A stretch of 64,000 nucleotides of DNA, taken from positions 4,318,207-4,382,206 of the forward strand of contig RPFO01000276.1 of NCBI GenBank assembly GCA_009746045.1, in the 5' to 3' direction. Position numbers and translations under genes: made by a program. The notes beneath the pieces are model-generated. The model was not told where the DNA came from and made no database searches. It saw only the letters and a program-made list of their open reading frames with translations. This stretch comes from Mesostigma viride. Lineage: Eukaryota; Streptophyta; Mesostigmatophyceae; Mesostigmatales; Mesostigmataceae. This document shows positions 21,934 to 31,679 of the stretch, one piece after another. How positions within the stretch are numbered: position 1 is the stretch's first letter; every line of letters starts with the position of its first letter.

Positions 21934-24171
21934 ATGGCGTCGCCTCCCGGTGGCGCGCAGTCAGGATTTTTGCTCAGACGTGGAATTAAGCATTCGGTAC
22001 CACCGGCTATATTCGGTGCTGGCTGGGCACGCGAGAATTTCGGGGAAAATCATGATACTGTGCGCATTCCTGGGTCTGTAGTGTCGCTGAACCGCGCATG
22101 CACTATCGCGAAATGTCTTTTCGAGGGCGATCCGAAGAAATACGACTTCACCAAGGCGCAGGTTTATCAGTGGAAGGTCGCCGAGGCTGCAGGCTCGGTA
22201 GATGGTGACGGTGGCGATGAGAATGATGGCGATGCCGCAGTGCAGGATGATGTTGACGACGGTGGGGTGTCGGGGGGTGCCGACGACGAATCTGACCCCT
22301 CCTCAGCTAGCGATGGCGACAGCGAGGATATTTCGGTTTCCCCGGCGGTCAAGAAGCGTGCCAAGCGCAAGTCTGGCCGTTCGGCCAGAGCACCGGCACG
22401 CCAGAATCCACCCAGAAGCGTCGGCCGCAGCCAGCCCCGCCTGCAGACGACAACTCTGAAGGCAGCGCTGATGAGGAGCAGGACGAGGTGCCAGACCTGG
22501 TCGAGTCCGACGATGAGGAGCAGCCTGATGACGGTGCGGCTGGTCGTGCTCAGGAGGATGGTGACTGGATTTTCGGGGCAGGAAAGCCGGAGGATGGAAT
22601 TCTGCCCGACATACCTGCGCCGGCGTTTGACGGCAAGGCGACATACAAGAACATTCCCGGCCGTGCGCACAGGTTTGGTCCTCTCGAGCTGTTCCTTCTG
22701 TTTTGGGATCCCAAGACTGTGCTCGAGCCCATCGTTGCTGAGACCAACCGGTATGCTGATCAGCAGCGAGCTGCTGGCAAGGCTGGAGCTCAGGATTGGA
22801 CACCAATGTCTATCGACGAGCTCGGCAAGTTCTTGGGCATCATCATCACAATGTCGCTTGTGCATCTGCCTGCAAGGGGAGACTACTTTTCTGGGCTGCC
22901 CATGGGCGCTGCAGCTGGCTGTCAACCTGCAGCACGTGATGTCTGAGTTCAGGTTTGACCAGATTTGCCGCTATCTCCATTTCAGGAACATGCACCGCAG
23001 ACCGCCCTGAGAACCGCCAGACACGCGAGTGGAGGCTCTTCCAGTTCCTCTGACTGGATGAGCTGCTGAACTCGGAGTGCGGCATACAAGAAGTACTTCG
23101 TGCCATGCAGGGGAGCAGGCATGCCATCGACGAGCGCTCCATCTCGACACGGCACAAGCTGTGCCCCATCTGGTGCTATAACCCGACCAAGCCCTCCCCG
23201 TTCCACATCAAGCAGTATTGCGTCTGCGACTGGCCGACGGGCTTCCTCTACTGACCACGCGCACACCTACGACAAGCTGCCCGAGGAGCAGCACACGTAC
23301 AGGATCACGGCAAGACGCTGGCGGGTGAGCTGCCGCACCCGGCCGTGCAGGATCGCCACCGACCGCTTCTACACCAGCCGCGACATGCTGGAGGAGCTCC
23401 ATGACGTGCAGGGCCACCAGGTGGTGGGCACTATCATGCCCAACCGGCGCGGGCTTCCCTTCAGGGAGGTCAAGGACCAGCTGGGGCGCAGGCCGGAGCA
23501 GGGGGACTACGCGTGGGCTGTCGATCAGGATGGGCTCACCGGCTCATGGCGTGCATGGCAGGACAGGAAGACGGTGTGGATGGCGTCCAAGGGGATCCCG
23601 CTCACGGAGGTGGAGGTCAGCCGCCATGGGGGCCGCGACATCCGCATCACGGTGCCTGCCCCCAGCCTGGTGCCGATCTGCTGGGGGACCTACAAGGGGG
23701 TGGACTTGCAGGACCAGCTCGGGGCTGAATACCCTGTGCAGGATGCGCTCGTGACGCGCATTTGGTGGCACAGGGCTGCAACTGGCCACCTGGCCAACTC
23801 GGTCACCAACGCCTTCATCCTGCACAAGCTCACCCGCGCTGGCCGCGCTGACATCCTCAGCCATGCTGGCTTCTTGAGCAAGCTGGCCGACGAGCTGTGC
23901 ACCAATCAGTGGACAGGCGGCAGGGTGGCGGCTCTCCTCGCTGAGCCATATGTCCACCGTCCCGGGCGTGACGGCCGCCTCACCGGCACCCACCTGGAGC
24001 CAGAGCTGCATCCCCTTCGTGGAATGCGCTCAGTGCGTGGTGTGCGCAGTCGAGAAGGTGCGCAAGCGCACCAACTTCTGGTGCAAGGACTTTGACGCGG
24101 CGCTGTGCGTGGGCTCCTGCTGGAACGTGTACCACGGGGGGCTGCTGACCGGCCTGGACGGGGGCGACTAG
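21934..24171 (+). pseudogene. piggyBac-like transposase (DDE_Tnp_1_7), frameshifted
   Basis: Begins at ATG 21934 with an acidic N-terminal region (Asp/Glu-rich, residues ~90-130), as is usual for the family. Several frames must be joined: 21934-~22490, 22490-~22910 (LELFLLFWDPKTVLEPIV, MSIDELGKFLGIIITMSLVH), ~22910-23010 (MSEFRFDQICRYLHF), 23099-~23255 (HAIDERSIS..., probable catalytic Asp region), ~23260-~23950 (DRFYTSRDMLEELHDVQGHQ, GTIMPNRRGLP, YKGVDLQDQLGAEY), then the C-terminal cysteine-rich finger (CAQCVVCAVEKV, WCKDFDAALCVGSCW) to the TAG at 24171. At least four or five frameshifts make it inactive as read. Family assignment is firm from block order, finger and TTAA flanks. Confidence 0.85.
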
Positions 24172-24686
24172 AAGCAGCGCGCCCAGCTGCCCCTCTCGCG
24201 CCGTAGCGTGGCTGCATGGCAGGGAGTGGGCTGAGTCCAACGGGCGCACCACAAGGGCTGCAGAGGGTGCTGGGCTGCTGATCGACAGGGCATGTGAGGC
24301 GGCGTGCTCTGAAGAACAGGAGGCGCGCCTCGTAGATGGTAGCCAAGTATAGCTGACAGTATATAGGTCACCTTAGCATAGGGCTAGACCTTTGGCTACC
24401 GCCGCGCGCACGCATGTTTATGCTGGCACATGTTCGTGTGTTTTATGGCATGGTGTCTTGTGCCAACACCTGGGCTTGACAATTTTGTGCATTTGTGTGT
24501 CTTGCCACATGTTTATGCCGTATGGAATAAAGTTTTGCATTGGTTTGTTAGCAAATAGTAGCAAAAAAACTCAGTCCATTTAAGGGGACGTGGCGCGCCG
24601 AATATTTTCCGCGCCAAAAAATTCGCGGTACCGTCCGTACGGTGTATAATGTGTGCCCGGACCGCTCAACCCTCGCGGAAGTGGCC

Positions 24687-24818
24687 ATGGCGGCATGCCT
24701 TTATGCAATATTAATCGATATGGCACGTAAACAGCTAGAAAAAATGCTTGAATTTCGCAGAAGATTAGTTGATGACCTCATTTCGAGGCGGAAAGTTTAC
24801 GGTTTGCAATATCGCTAA
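24687..24818 (+). CDS. Short ORF inside P2, unidentified
   Basis: ATG to TAA, 43 codons, with a non-repetitive and charged sequence (ARKQLEKMLEFRRRLVDDL, then ISRRKVYG). It lies close to P2's left end, where a transposase 5' exon could sit, but I cannot match it to any family. It may be chance. Confidence 0.2.
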   Translation: MAACLYAILIDMARKQLEKMLEFRRRLVDDLISRRKVYGLQYR

Positions 24819-24883
24819 TTTCTCGAACGGCTACGGGCGCGGGGGTCCAGGATATAATTTCTCTTGCGGATCATGAAATTTAA

Positions 24884-26572
24884 CCCCTAAATGGTCTGAG
24901 ATCCTGCCGATAAATCGGCTGGATCTTCACAATTTTGCAAACCAGATGCCATCCAACCTACCCATATCCAATGGCTGTCCTTGGGGGCCAAGCATGTCCA
25001 TGAGTTGCCCTTCGGGTTGGTATATCACAACCTCACATATATGCAGGGTAGGCCATATATAACTGCCGTCAAAGTCAGGGGGGTCAAGACGCGCGTTTTC
25101 ATTTTTGGTAGAATGTGCATTTTGAATTATGTTATAAGACCTAGGCACCTACCACTTCAGGGATGATAAAAAATTAGTTCCTGAACAGTTTGAGCCATTG
25201 GGGTCATCATTTGGGTGGGTATACCAGCAGTTACACTCAGTACAGCCCATAGGGGTACCGTTGGTAAAAAGCAACCAAGGGGGTAGGGGTGGGCATACTA
25301 CCTACTAATATGGCCACCAACCATGCCAAACAATACATTTCCCTTCCACAATGATGGGGAAACATAACTGCATCATCACACTGCCCTTACATGGCACCTA
25401 TGTGCAGGTGCCACCTTGTCCATGCACGTAGGTAACGTGGTACGGATACCCTACGCAAGGCATGCATTCTAGGAGGCAGCCACCAACAAACTAGTGATGT
25501 TGAGCCTATTTCAGCCTGCCCTAGCAAGGATAAACTAGGCCTAAGCTGCTATAGCTTGCCAGGTGATGGCCAGCACACCTGGTGGCACATGCTGTCAATG
25601 GGAAGCTTTTACTCACCAGTTACGTGCTTGATGATGCCACAGAGACCAGCCAACTGCCTCACACTCATGCAATATGTGTATGGGAAATGTATAACAAACA
25701 TATATGGAGGTATTCAAACCCATACAGCCTCTAAAACTTATCACCATCACCCTGTGGCAGGTCAACTGACTGAGGGAAGCATCTAAGAAGGGTGTTTTAG
25801 AAAGGGGCCAGGCCAGGGTCAAGAAAGAGCATGAATAATGCAAAAAGAATGTGCTACACAAGCTAGAACGTATATATAAACGTCAAACATCGATAGGAAA
25901 ACGATGATTAAGCTTTACCAGGCATGGATGGCGTTACCTTGGCCCAGGCGGTGGCCGCAAAATGGCGCATTTCGGCACACCAAAGTTGTGCAGCATGGTC
26001 GCTGGATTCGGCGATTTCTGGCCACCCTTGCACGCTTACGACTACTATGTATCATAACAAGTACAAAGAAACCAATGTATCCTTTAAAATACGCCGGAAA
26101 GGTATTGCTGTCAACGTTTCTATCGTCCGGCCTGATCGCAGTTATTTCCAGCAAGAACGCTGCCGACACCAATCAAATGGCATTCCTGCGAACCAAAAAT
26201 TGGCCTGTATGATCTTTAGGACGTATAAAATCAATTTCGTAAGTTTGGACAGAAAATTCGAACGCAAACGTAAATGCCATGCGTGGGCGCAAGCCGCCAT
26301 GGCCAGGTCGTCGTTTTCCGGAATGCACGTTGTACGTGAAAAAGTACCCTGACCCCTTGTACTTTGACCGGCCAGAACACCTCTATAACTTTGTCAAAAG
26401 TATGCAAACCCTAGTACCATGCTGTGAAGGATTTTATAAACTTTCGATCTTCTCAGCTAAACTTTTCCTAATTCTCAATAGATTTCGCGGCATCTGGTCC
26501 CCCGAGAAGGGGCCGATGCATCGGCTGGAACTCGATTTTTGGCGGAAAATCGGCAGCAAGACCATTTAGGGG
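24884..26572. mobile_element. Third TTAA-flanked element (P3) nested in P2, MITE-like
   Basis: Flanked by TTAA at 24880-24883 and 26573-26576. It has perfect 14-bp terminal inverted repeats (CCCCTAAATGGTCT) and subterminal GCCGAT/ATCGGC motifs at both ends (ATAAATCGGCTGG on the left, GCATCGGCTGG on the right). Length is 1689 bp. Open frames inside (up to ~140 codons near 25924-26352) resemble nothing I know. It is most likely a non-autonomous element. Confidence 0.82.
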
Positions 26573-26851
26573 TTAATGCAGGTTTACGGCAGCTATTGTG
26601 AGGCAACGTAGGCTCTAAAGAGCGATTATGAAGCTAACTTCATGGTGTTGTCGAGTTTGTGCCGAAGCTTCCCGGTTTCTTTTACATTTCCGGCATTCAA
26701 GGTAAGAACCTACGCAGGCCTGCGCATGTCGCCTTCGACGTATTCACGGAAGGCGCACCTTCCTTGTTCGCCTGATGAATGGATGATGTCTTTTATTGTT
26801 CGAGCTTGCGTGCCAGTTTACGCATGAAACATGTCCACGCAGGCAGGTGCA

Positions 26852-27085
26852 TTAACGTCGGCCTTTCGCCTTTTTTTCGGGCAGGGGTTTTCCCTGCAGG
26901 AAGCGCTCCATTTCTTTCGGTTGCATCGTCAGATTCCTAGCTATTTCGTACAATTTCGTGTAGTTTGTGGCTGGCATGCTAAGTGCGCCGAGGTTAAGTT
27001 GTTGGTAATGTGTTGACATTTGTGTTTCCATAATCCTTTGGACGTGAGCTTGCTCAGACGCTTTGTTATGTGCCGGATCTGACAC
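26852..27085 (-). CDS. Unidentified minus-strand ORF in P2
   Basis: 77 codons, ending in a lysine/arginine-rich tail (LQGKPLPEKKAKGRR). The composition is more protein-like than surrounding frames (MSTHYQQLNLGAL, NYTKLYEIARNLTMQPKEME). It lies in the right half of P2. No family recognised, no splice evidence, and it may be a chance frame. Confidence 0.2.
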   Translation of the reverse strand: MSDPAHNKASEQAHVQRIMETQMSTHYQQLNLGALSMPATNYTKLYEIARNLTMQPKEMERFLQGKPLPEKKAKGRR

Positions 27086-29114
27086 GCCTGCTTTAGAACG
27101 ACATCCGGCATGTGCCTAGAGGCTAACAAGCTGGCATCAGCTTCTTAGCACATTGCCCTATTGGAAAGGAAGGTGAGAGTGGTTCTTTTGCTGGCCATAC
27201 TGCATGAGTGGCATTGCATTAGATAGGTGTTTCCATTGCTTTCCTTGAGCTATAACCATTAAGACTTCCCTGCTATGTGTGCAGCAAGGCAAGCTGGATA
27301 GGATGTGAATGCTTGGCAGACAACATGTATGATTTGCTGCCAAGTTTGCAGGCTGCAGTTGCCTCTATTGCTTGGTCAGTCTTTCTAAGGTTTTTACACG
27401 TATACTTGCTGAGTTCTTGGCATAAATTTACACGGTAACCTTGGGCTGAGCTTAGTGTATGCTCTCTTGGTGCGTGTATGCCTAGCGATGGTGTTGCTGT
27501 GCGCACGCTGGCAAGGCTGGCCATGCTGAGGGCAGGGGAGGGCAGATGAGGTGCCTAGCCTTTTCTTATGTTGTGTGATCGAGTTGGGCATGTTTTTTTG
27601 CCTCTTGGATGGAAAACATGATGTCTAGGTGGCCTTATACACAGAAAAACCTCATTTAGCGTATGTTCAGGTTTTAGCACGCAAAACCTTATAACTTGAG
27701 CTAGACTTGTCGGAATGACCTGGGACTTGGACCACTGCTGTCCCCCTGTTGGCCCGATTTTCCCTTGATTTTGTGGCCTTATTTGAAGTGTTTATGATAT
27801 GTTTATTCCCAATGTCCGGTAAAAAAAGACCTGTTTTGCGGGAAAATTAATAACTGTTCAAGGTTTTGCCATTTCCATGATGTAAATAGCTCAGCAAGCT
27901 ACACACTCAGGGAACTACAAATGGTTGATTTTTGGTTGCCAACAAATGTGTGCATTGGCTGGGGCATACCCAGCCCTAATTAGCGTCTTTTTCTATTTAT
28001 AGCGCAATATTGGCGTATGCTTGGGGGTAGTACCCCCAACAAGTGCATGGACAACTCACAAGAGATGTTATTTAGTGCCCGCAATCATATTTCAGCATTG
28101 TGCAAATGAATTTCAAGTGTTATTACCATAGTTCAATTTTTAAGGTTTTTGGGGTGCCACCTCCCCTTAAACGGACTGAGTTATTTTTGACTTTTTGCTA
28201 CGTGGCGTGTAGAGCTCTGTAACATTCCATGAAGTCAGTGTTCCTATGGCCTTCCTAGCGAGTACCATCTGCCTTTGAAATTCCAGGGCCAACAACATTG
28301 TAACACAACAGATATTGCATTATGCACATGTCAAATCCCGATTTTCCGCACCCCCCTGGGGTGTGCGCTATTTATAGCACCCAAAAGTAACTGATTTGGG
28401 ACCAGTGACCTATCCCCCATGAAAATCAACATATATGCATGCTTGGTACCAAGGGGTGGCCAGAAATTGTTTTTAGGCCATACACAACAAATGCGCAAAG
28501 ATGTGCAACTCAGTCCGTTTAATTGGACTGAGTTGCTACGGGTTAAGGGTTAACATCCCCTTTGGTTTGCACATTAGTAATGAGGATTTGTACGAGCTGA
28601 TTTGCCCTATGTTTCCCACATTATTAGGCACAGGCGCCTGGGCCTAGCCGGGCACCTGGCCCGCACAGATCAGGTAGGTACATCCGATAGACTAGCTGGC
28701 ACCAAGCCCGCCAACACCAGCCTGGGCAATATGTCCTCACCTGGCGTGCCCCCGGCCACGCGCGGCAGGGCCGCCACCCGTGGACTTTTCGTGATAGACT
28801 CGGCATGGACATGTGCTACACTAGACGTGACGGGCTCACACCCGGGCAGCCTCCTGGTTTGTCTGTAATATGGAGGCAGATGGTGCGCAAGGATAGATGG
28901 CAAGTAGTGATGAAGGAGACCACCCCCAAGCCTGTGGGGGCTCCGCGTGTGACCAAGTATATGGCATTCATAGTGATTCGGGCCGCGGTGCCCACACCCC
29001 TGTCACTAGGACCTAGATAGCTCACACCATCCATTCCACACCATGTTCCCCTCCCACTGAGGACTTATGCTCACGTGACGCAGTCACGTGTCTATTAATT
29101 AATTAATTAATTAA

Positions 29115-29461
29115 TGGGGCCTGCTGGCCCTCCAGGTCCAGCCGGTCCTCCCGGAGCCGGCAACACTCCTTGAAGAAGGCGGAGGTCAGGGGCCCCATGG
29201 CCCCAAACTCCTCCAGGACAAAGGGCACCACACGATGGTGCCCGACGTCGCCGTAGGCCAGGATCGAGCTTGGCCCGCTCCGCCCGGTCCGCCGTGTAAC
29301 CTGCCGTGAGGGAGGCCCCAGCCACGTGGCTAAGAGCCAAGGGCTGCGCCACCGAAACGTCAATAAGCAGATGCCGGCCACCCCCCTCAAAGTCCAGCAC
29401 CACGATGTCAGGCCGGTGGTTGGGGGAATAGAAGGCAGCGCCATCCGCATCCTCGGACCAG
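29115..29461 (-). pseudogene. Family A endonuclease-domain fragment
   Basis: Minus-strand internal piece covering the RLE core (SEDADGAAFYSPNHRPDIVV) down to DRLDLEGQ. It has no 3'UTR and ends in a (TTAA/ATTA)n run at 29091-29114. A small insertion near 29263 (GGATCGAGC for GGAGC) shifts the frame. Confidence 0.85.
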
Positions 29462-29465
29462 ATGT

Positions 29466-29787
29466 TCAAACATATAATTACTTACAGCAGAGTGAAATCA
29501 CTCAAACCAAAGCAAACGCCCAGCTATAAACCTATATACAGAGCCATGTCAAAGCTCTATACTACGATAAGACCAATGGAAACTCCTAACGGAAGGAACC
29601 TAATAGCCCTGCTGCACCGCAAAATCAGCCCGTGTACGGCGGAGCATTCATGATGTCAGCCATGGCCCGAGTCAGCGCCACCGACAAGCGCTGACGCCAA
29701 TATGACGTCCAGGTCCGCGCCGACCATGGGGCCCGCTGCATGGCCCTCCAGGTCCAGCCGGTCCTCCCGGAGCCGGCAACACTCCTT
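29466..29787 (-). repeat. Family A 3'-end copy, minus (left half of a head-to-head pair)
   Basis: Minus-strand family A 3'UTR plus ~60 codons, with short insertions (CATTCATGATG at ~29644 and GCATGG at ~29737). Its 5' end points at the plus-strand copy starting at 29806, with only ~18 bp of ATATAT-containing sequence between them. Confidence 0.85.
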
Positions 29788-29805
29788 TTTTCAAATATAT
29801 ATTCA

Positions 29806-30159
29806 CGTGCGGGCCAAGCTCCTTGCCTACGGCGACGTTGGGCACCATCGTGTGGTGCCCTTTGTCCTGGAGGAGTTTGGGGCCATGGGGCCCCTGACCT
29901 CCGCCTTCTTCAAGGAGTGTTGCCGGCTCCGGGAGGACCGGCTGGACCTGGAGGGCCAGCGGGCCCCACGGTCGGCGCGGACCTGGACGTCATATTGGCG
30001 TCAGCGCTTGTCGGTGGCGCTGACTCGGGCCATGGCTGACATCATGCTCCGCCGTACGCGGGCTGATTTTGCGGTGCAGCAGGGCTATTACTACGTTCCT
30101 CCCGTTACTAGGCGTTTCCATTGGTCTTTATATCGTAGTATAGAGCTTTAACATGGCTT
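29806..30159 (+). pseudogene. Family A 3'-end copy, plus (right half of a head-to-head pair)
   Basis: Plus-strand copy from RAKLLAYGDVGHHRVVPF through the C-terminus (AVQQGY), where the stop is replaced by YYYVPPVTRR, and part of the 3'UTR. The 3'UTR breaks off at ~30159, where the foldback cluster begins. Confidence 0.85.
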
Positions 30160-30162
30160 TAT

Positions 30163-30319
30163 TTAGGTCAATATTGTGCGGAAACCTTTTGCCACTTGGG
30201 CTTCTCAGGTTCCCGGCGTGAACTTGAGTGTACCATGCAGCGAGTGGTTATCGCTGGTAATATTGTGCGGAACCTGAGAAGCCCAAGTGGCAAAAGGTTT
30301 CCGCACAATATTAACCTAA
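30163..30319. repeat. Foldback element 1: perfect 44-bp inverted repeat
   Basis: Arms 30170-30213 and 30269-30312 are exact reverse complements (start AATATTGTGCGGAAACC). Imperfect pairing extends outwards (TTAGGT/ACCTAA). The spacer is 55 bp. A third, direct copy of AATATTGTGCGG begins in the spacer at 30259. Confidence 0.92.
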
Positions 30320-30329
30320 CTAAAACCTG

Positions 30330-30371
30330 TGCACCTTGGAGGTCAGGGGTTCGAATCCTCACTGAGGTGCA
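30330..30371 (+). other. tRNA-like minihelix with canonical T-loop / B box
   Basis: GGTTCGAATCC (30348-30358) is a perfect RNA polymerase III B box / T-arm loop, and AGGTC just before it looks like a tRNA variable loop. The 7-bp ends TGCACCT (30330-30336) and AGGTGCA (30365-30371) pair perfectly like an acceptor stem. No D-arm or anticodon arm fits between them, so this is not a complete tRNA. It may be a degenerate tRNA or a tRNA-derived SINE piece. Confidence 0.4.
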
Positions 30372-30453
30372 GTTTCGGCGCAATATTATTATTTGCGTGC
30401 TCAGCGGCCCAGGCGGATGTCTCGTCGGGCTCTTCGTCCCCCCTCCACGAGGC

Positions 30454-30652
30454 CAGGTTTTAGTTAGTTTAAATAGTGCCGAAACCTTTTGCCCACTGAG
30501 GCAAATCGGTCCGTCACACTATTTTGCCCGGAATAACCACTTCCGAGCACCCATGCAAGTTAATTCGGCCGAATTAACTTGGGTGCTCGGAAGTGGTTAT
30601 TCCGGGCAAAATAGTGTGACGGACCGATTTGCCTCAGTGGGCAAAAGGTTCA
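30454..30652. repeat. Foldback element 2: ~84-bp-arm near-perfect palindrome
   Basis: Arms run about 30484-30567 and 30570-30650, meeting at CGGCCG with essentially no loop. The only defect I see is 4 extra bases (ATGC) in the left arm near 30553. The outer sequence AACCTTTTGCC is shared with foldback 1, so the two are related. CAGGTTTTAGTTAG (30454-30467) is the inverse of CTAACTAAAACCTG at the right edge of foldback 1. Confidence 0.9.
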
Positions 30653-31540
30653 CAACACCTTGAAATGGCCTTTTTTTTACATAAATTATGGCCCATGGCA
30701 AGTTTATTGTCAGATTGACCTAGGATTGGATCCCACCACTCGCCGGGATGTGTCTGGCTAGTGGTGGAGTAGTTGAGTCAAAATGTTAAGTTTACATGGT
30801 ACTCCCTGCTTAAGTTAACTCCAGATCCAAGGCCAAAACTGGCCACCTAAACCACTTGCACTTGCATAGAAACAATAGTTGACATCAGATTATGCTGTAC
30901 ATGTAACTTTGCAGTGGTGATGAATAATAGTTGTTTTGACCTTGTACAAAGTTCTACGCCATTTGGAGCCCTAGTTGGTGACAAATGCTAGCAAACTTTT
31001 GCTAGCATTTGTCATTAATGGCCATTTTAAATCAATATTTAACCCAAATAATGTCAGAATGCCACCAAAATTTATTGCCATCATGCCAAAACCTGACGAA
31101 TGGTCTCAACAAGTCATGAGCAAAAATTCCGATCATGCAGAGCCCAAAATGGTGGCATTTGCCAGCAATTGTCACCATTTTTTGCTTTTTTACTCATAAT
31201 TTTAACAACATTAACCACCAAAACACTCTCCAAGCTGGGGCACATCATTTAAATCTTTGCAGGCAACTCAAGAATGACTAGTACAAACAGTGTGCAAGAA
31301 CTTGGTGCATGTGAATGCCTGAGTGGTGACCATTGCTAGCAGAATCCATCATGTAAGGTAGGCATTGCCAGTATGCCACAAAGCTGTGATGTGCAGTGCA
31401 TGTCCATATGTATACCCCATGACACCATGCCTCTAAACTACTTGGCACATTGCAAAATGGGAAGGAAAGGTGAACAATACATGCCACATCACTAACACAG
31501 CCATTTGAATGCTACCAACACGCACCATGCATGATATACA
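30653..31540. other. Unassigned AT-rich stretch with a 16-bp perfect hairpin
   Basis: No gene recognised. A perfect inverted repeat with 16-bp arms (GACAAATGCTAGCAAA at 30980-30995 and its complement at 30998-31013) stands out. Confidence 0.5.
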
Positions 31541-31679
31541 CTACGTGTAAGTAATACATGTCGAGAATATGCCGAGCGAGCATATCAAGGTGCAGTGACC
31601 CCAACGCTGGCACATGTCACCAGGCATCCACGTATGCTCACATGATATGGCATTGGCATATCCCATGTCTCCATCTCTT

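Larger units (their letters stand above)
24584..28166. mobile_element. Second TTAA-flanked element (P2) nested in P1
   Basis: Flanked by TTAA at 24580-24583 and 28167-28170. Its ends are GGGGACGTGGC and, reverse-complemented, GGGGAGGTGGC. The target was a TTAA at the centre of a palindrome in P1: the flanks rejoin as AACTCAGTCC-AT-TTAA-AC-GGACTGAGTT, the same layout as P1's own right-end palindrome. Without the nested P3 it is ~1.89 kb and has no recognisable transposase, so it is probably non-autonomous and mobilised by a piggyBac-type enzyme. Confidence 0.8.
21619..28549 (+). mobile_element. piggyBac-like DNA transposon (P1) containing two nested TTAA elements
   Basis: Flanked by TTAA at 21615-21618 and 28550-28553. 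The terminal inverted repeats begin CCCTTAAACCGTA (left) and CCCTTAACCCGTA (right, reverse-complemented), 12 of 13 identical. Just inside the left end is a hairpin with 25-bp arms (21631-21655 and 21661-21685, one mismatch). Inside the right end is a 28-bp palindrome (28507-28534, arms AACTCAGTCC/GGACTGAGTT). Removing the nested element P2 and its duplicated TTAA leaves ~3.34 kb, a normal size for an autonomous piggyBac element. Transposase lies at 21934-24171. Confidence 0.9.
21229..29090 (+). pseudogene. Non-LTR reverse transcriptase remnant split by a piggyBac insertion
   Basis: Two halves (21229-21618 and 28554-~29000) form one decayed C-terminal RT region. The left half has GLEISPKTEALALG, then in another frame FKLLGSWLPDCEDDMTTRI and LTYGAETWTLTQELEQRLDG, ending KAL. 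The right half continues with NIPFGLHISNEDLYEL and RHRRLGLAGHLARTDQ in shifted frames. These are typical of the post-RT region of LINEs that end with an RRLRxxGHxxR motif. Skipping the transposon and one TTAA restores the codon junction ...A-L-N-I-P... exactly. Several frameshifts and stops make it non-functional. Confidence 0.75.

Noticed and set aside
30330-30371. A functional tRNA gene
   Set aside because: The T-arm and acceptor-like stem are present but no contiguous D-arm and anticodon arm exist; T-stem pairing is imperfect.
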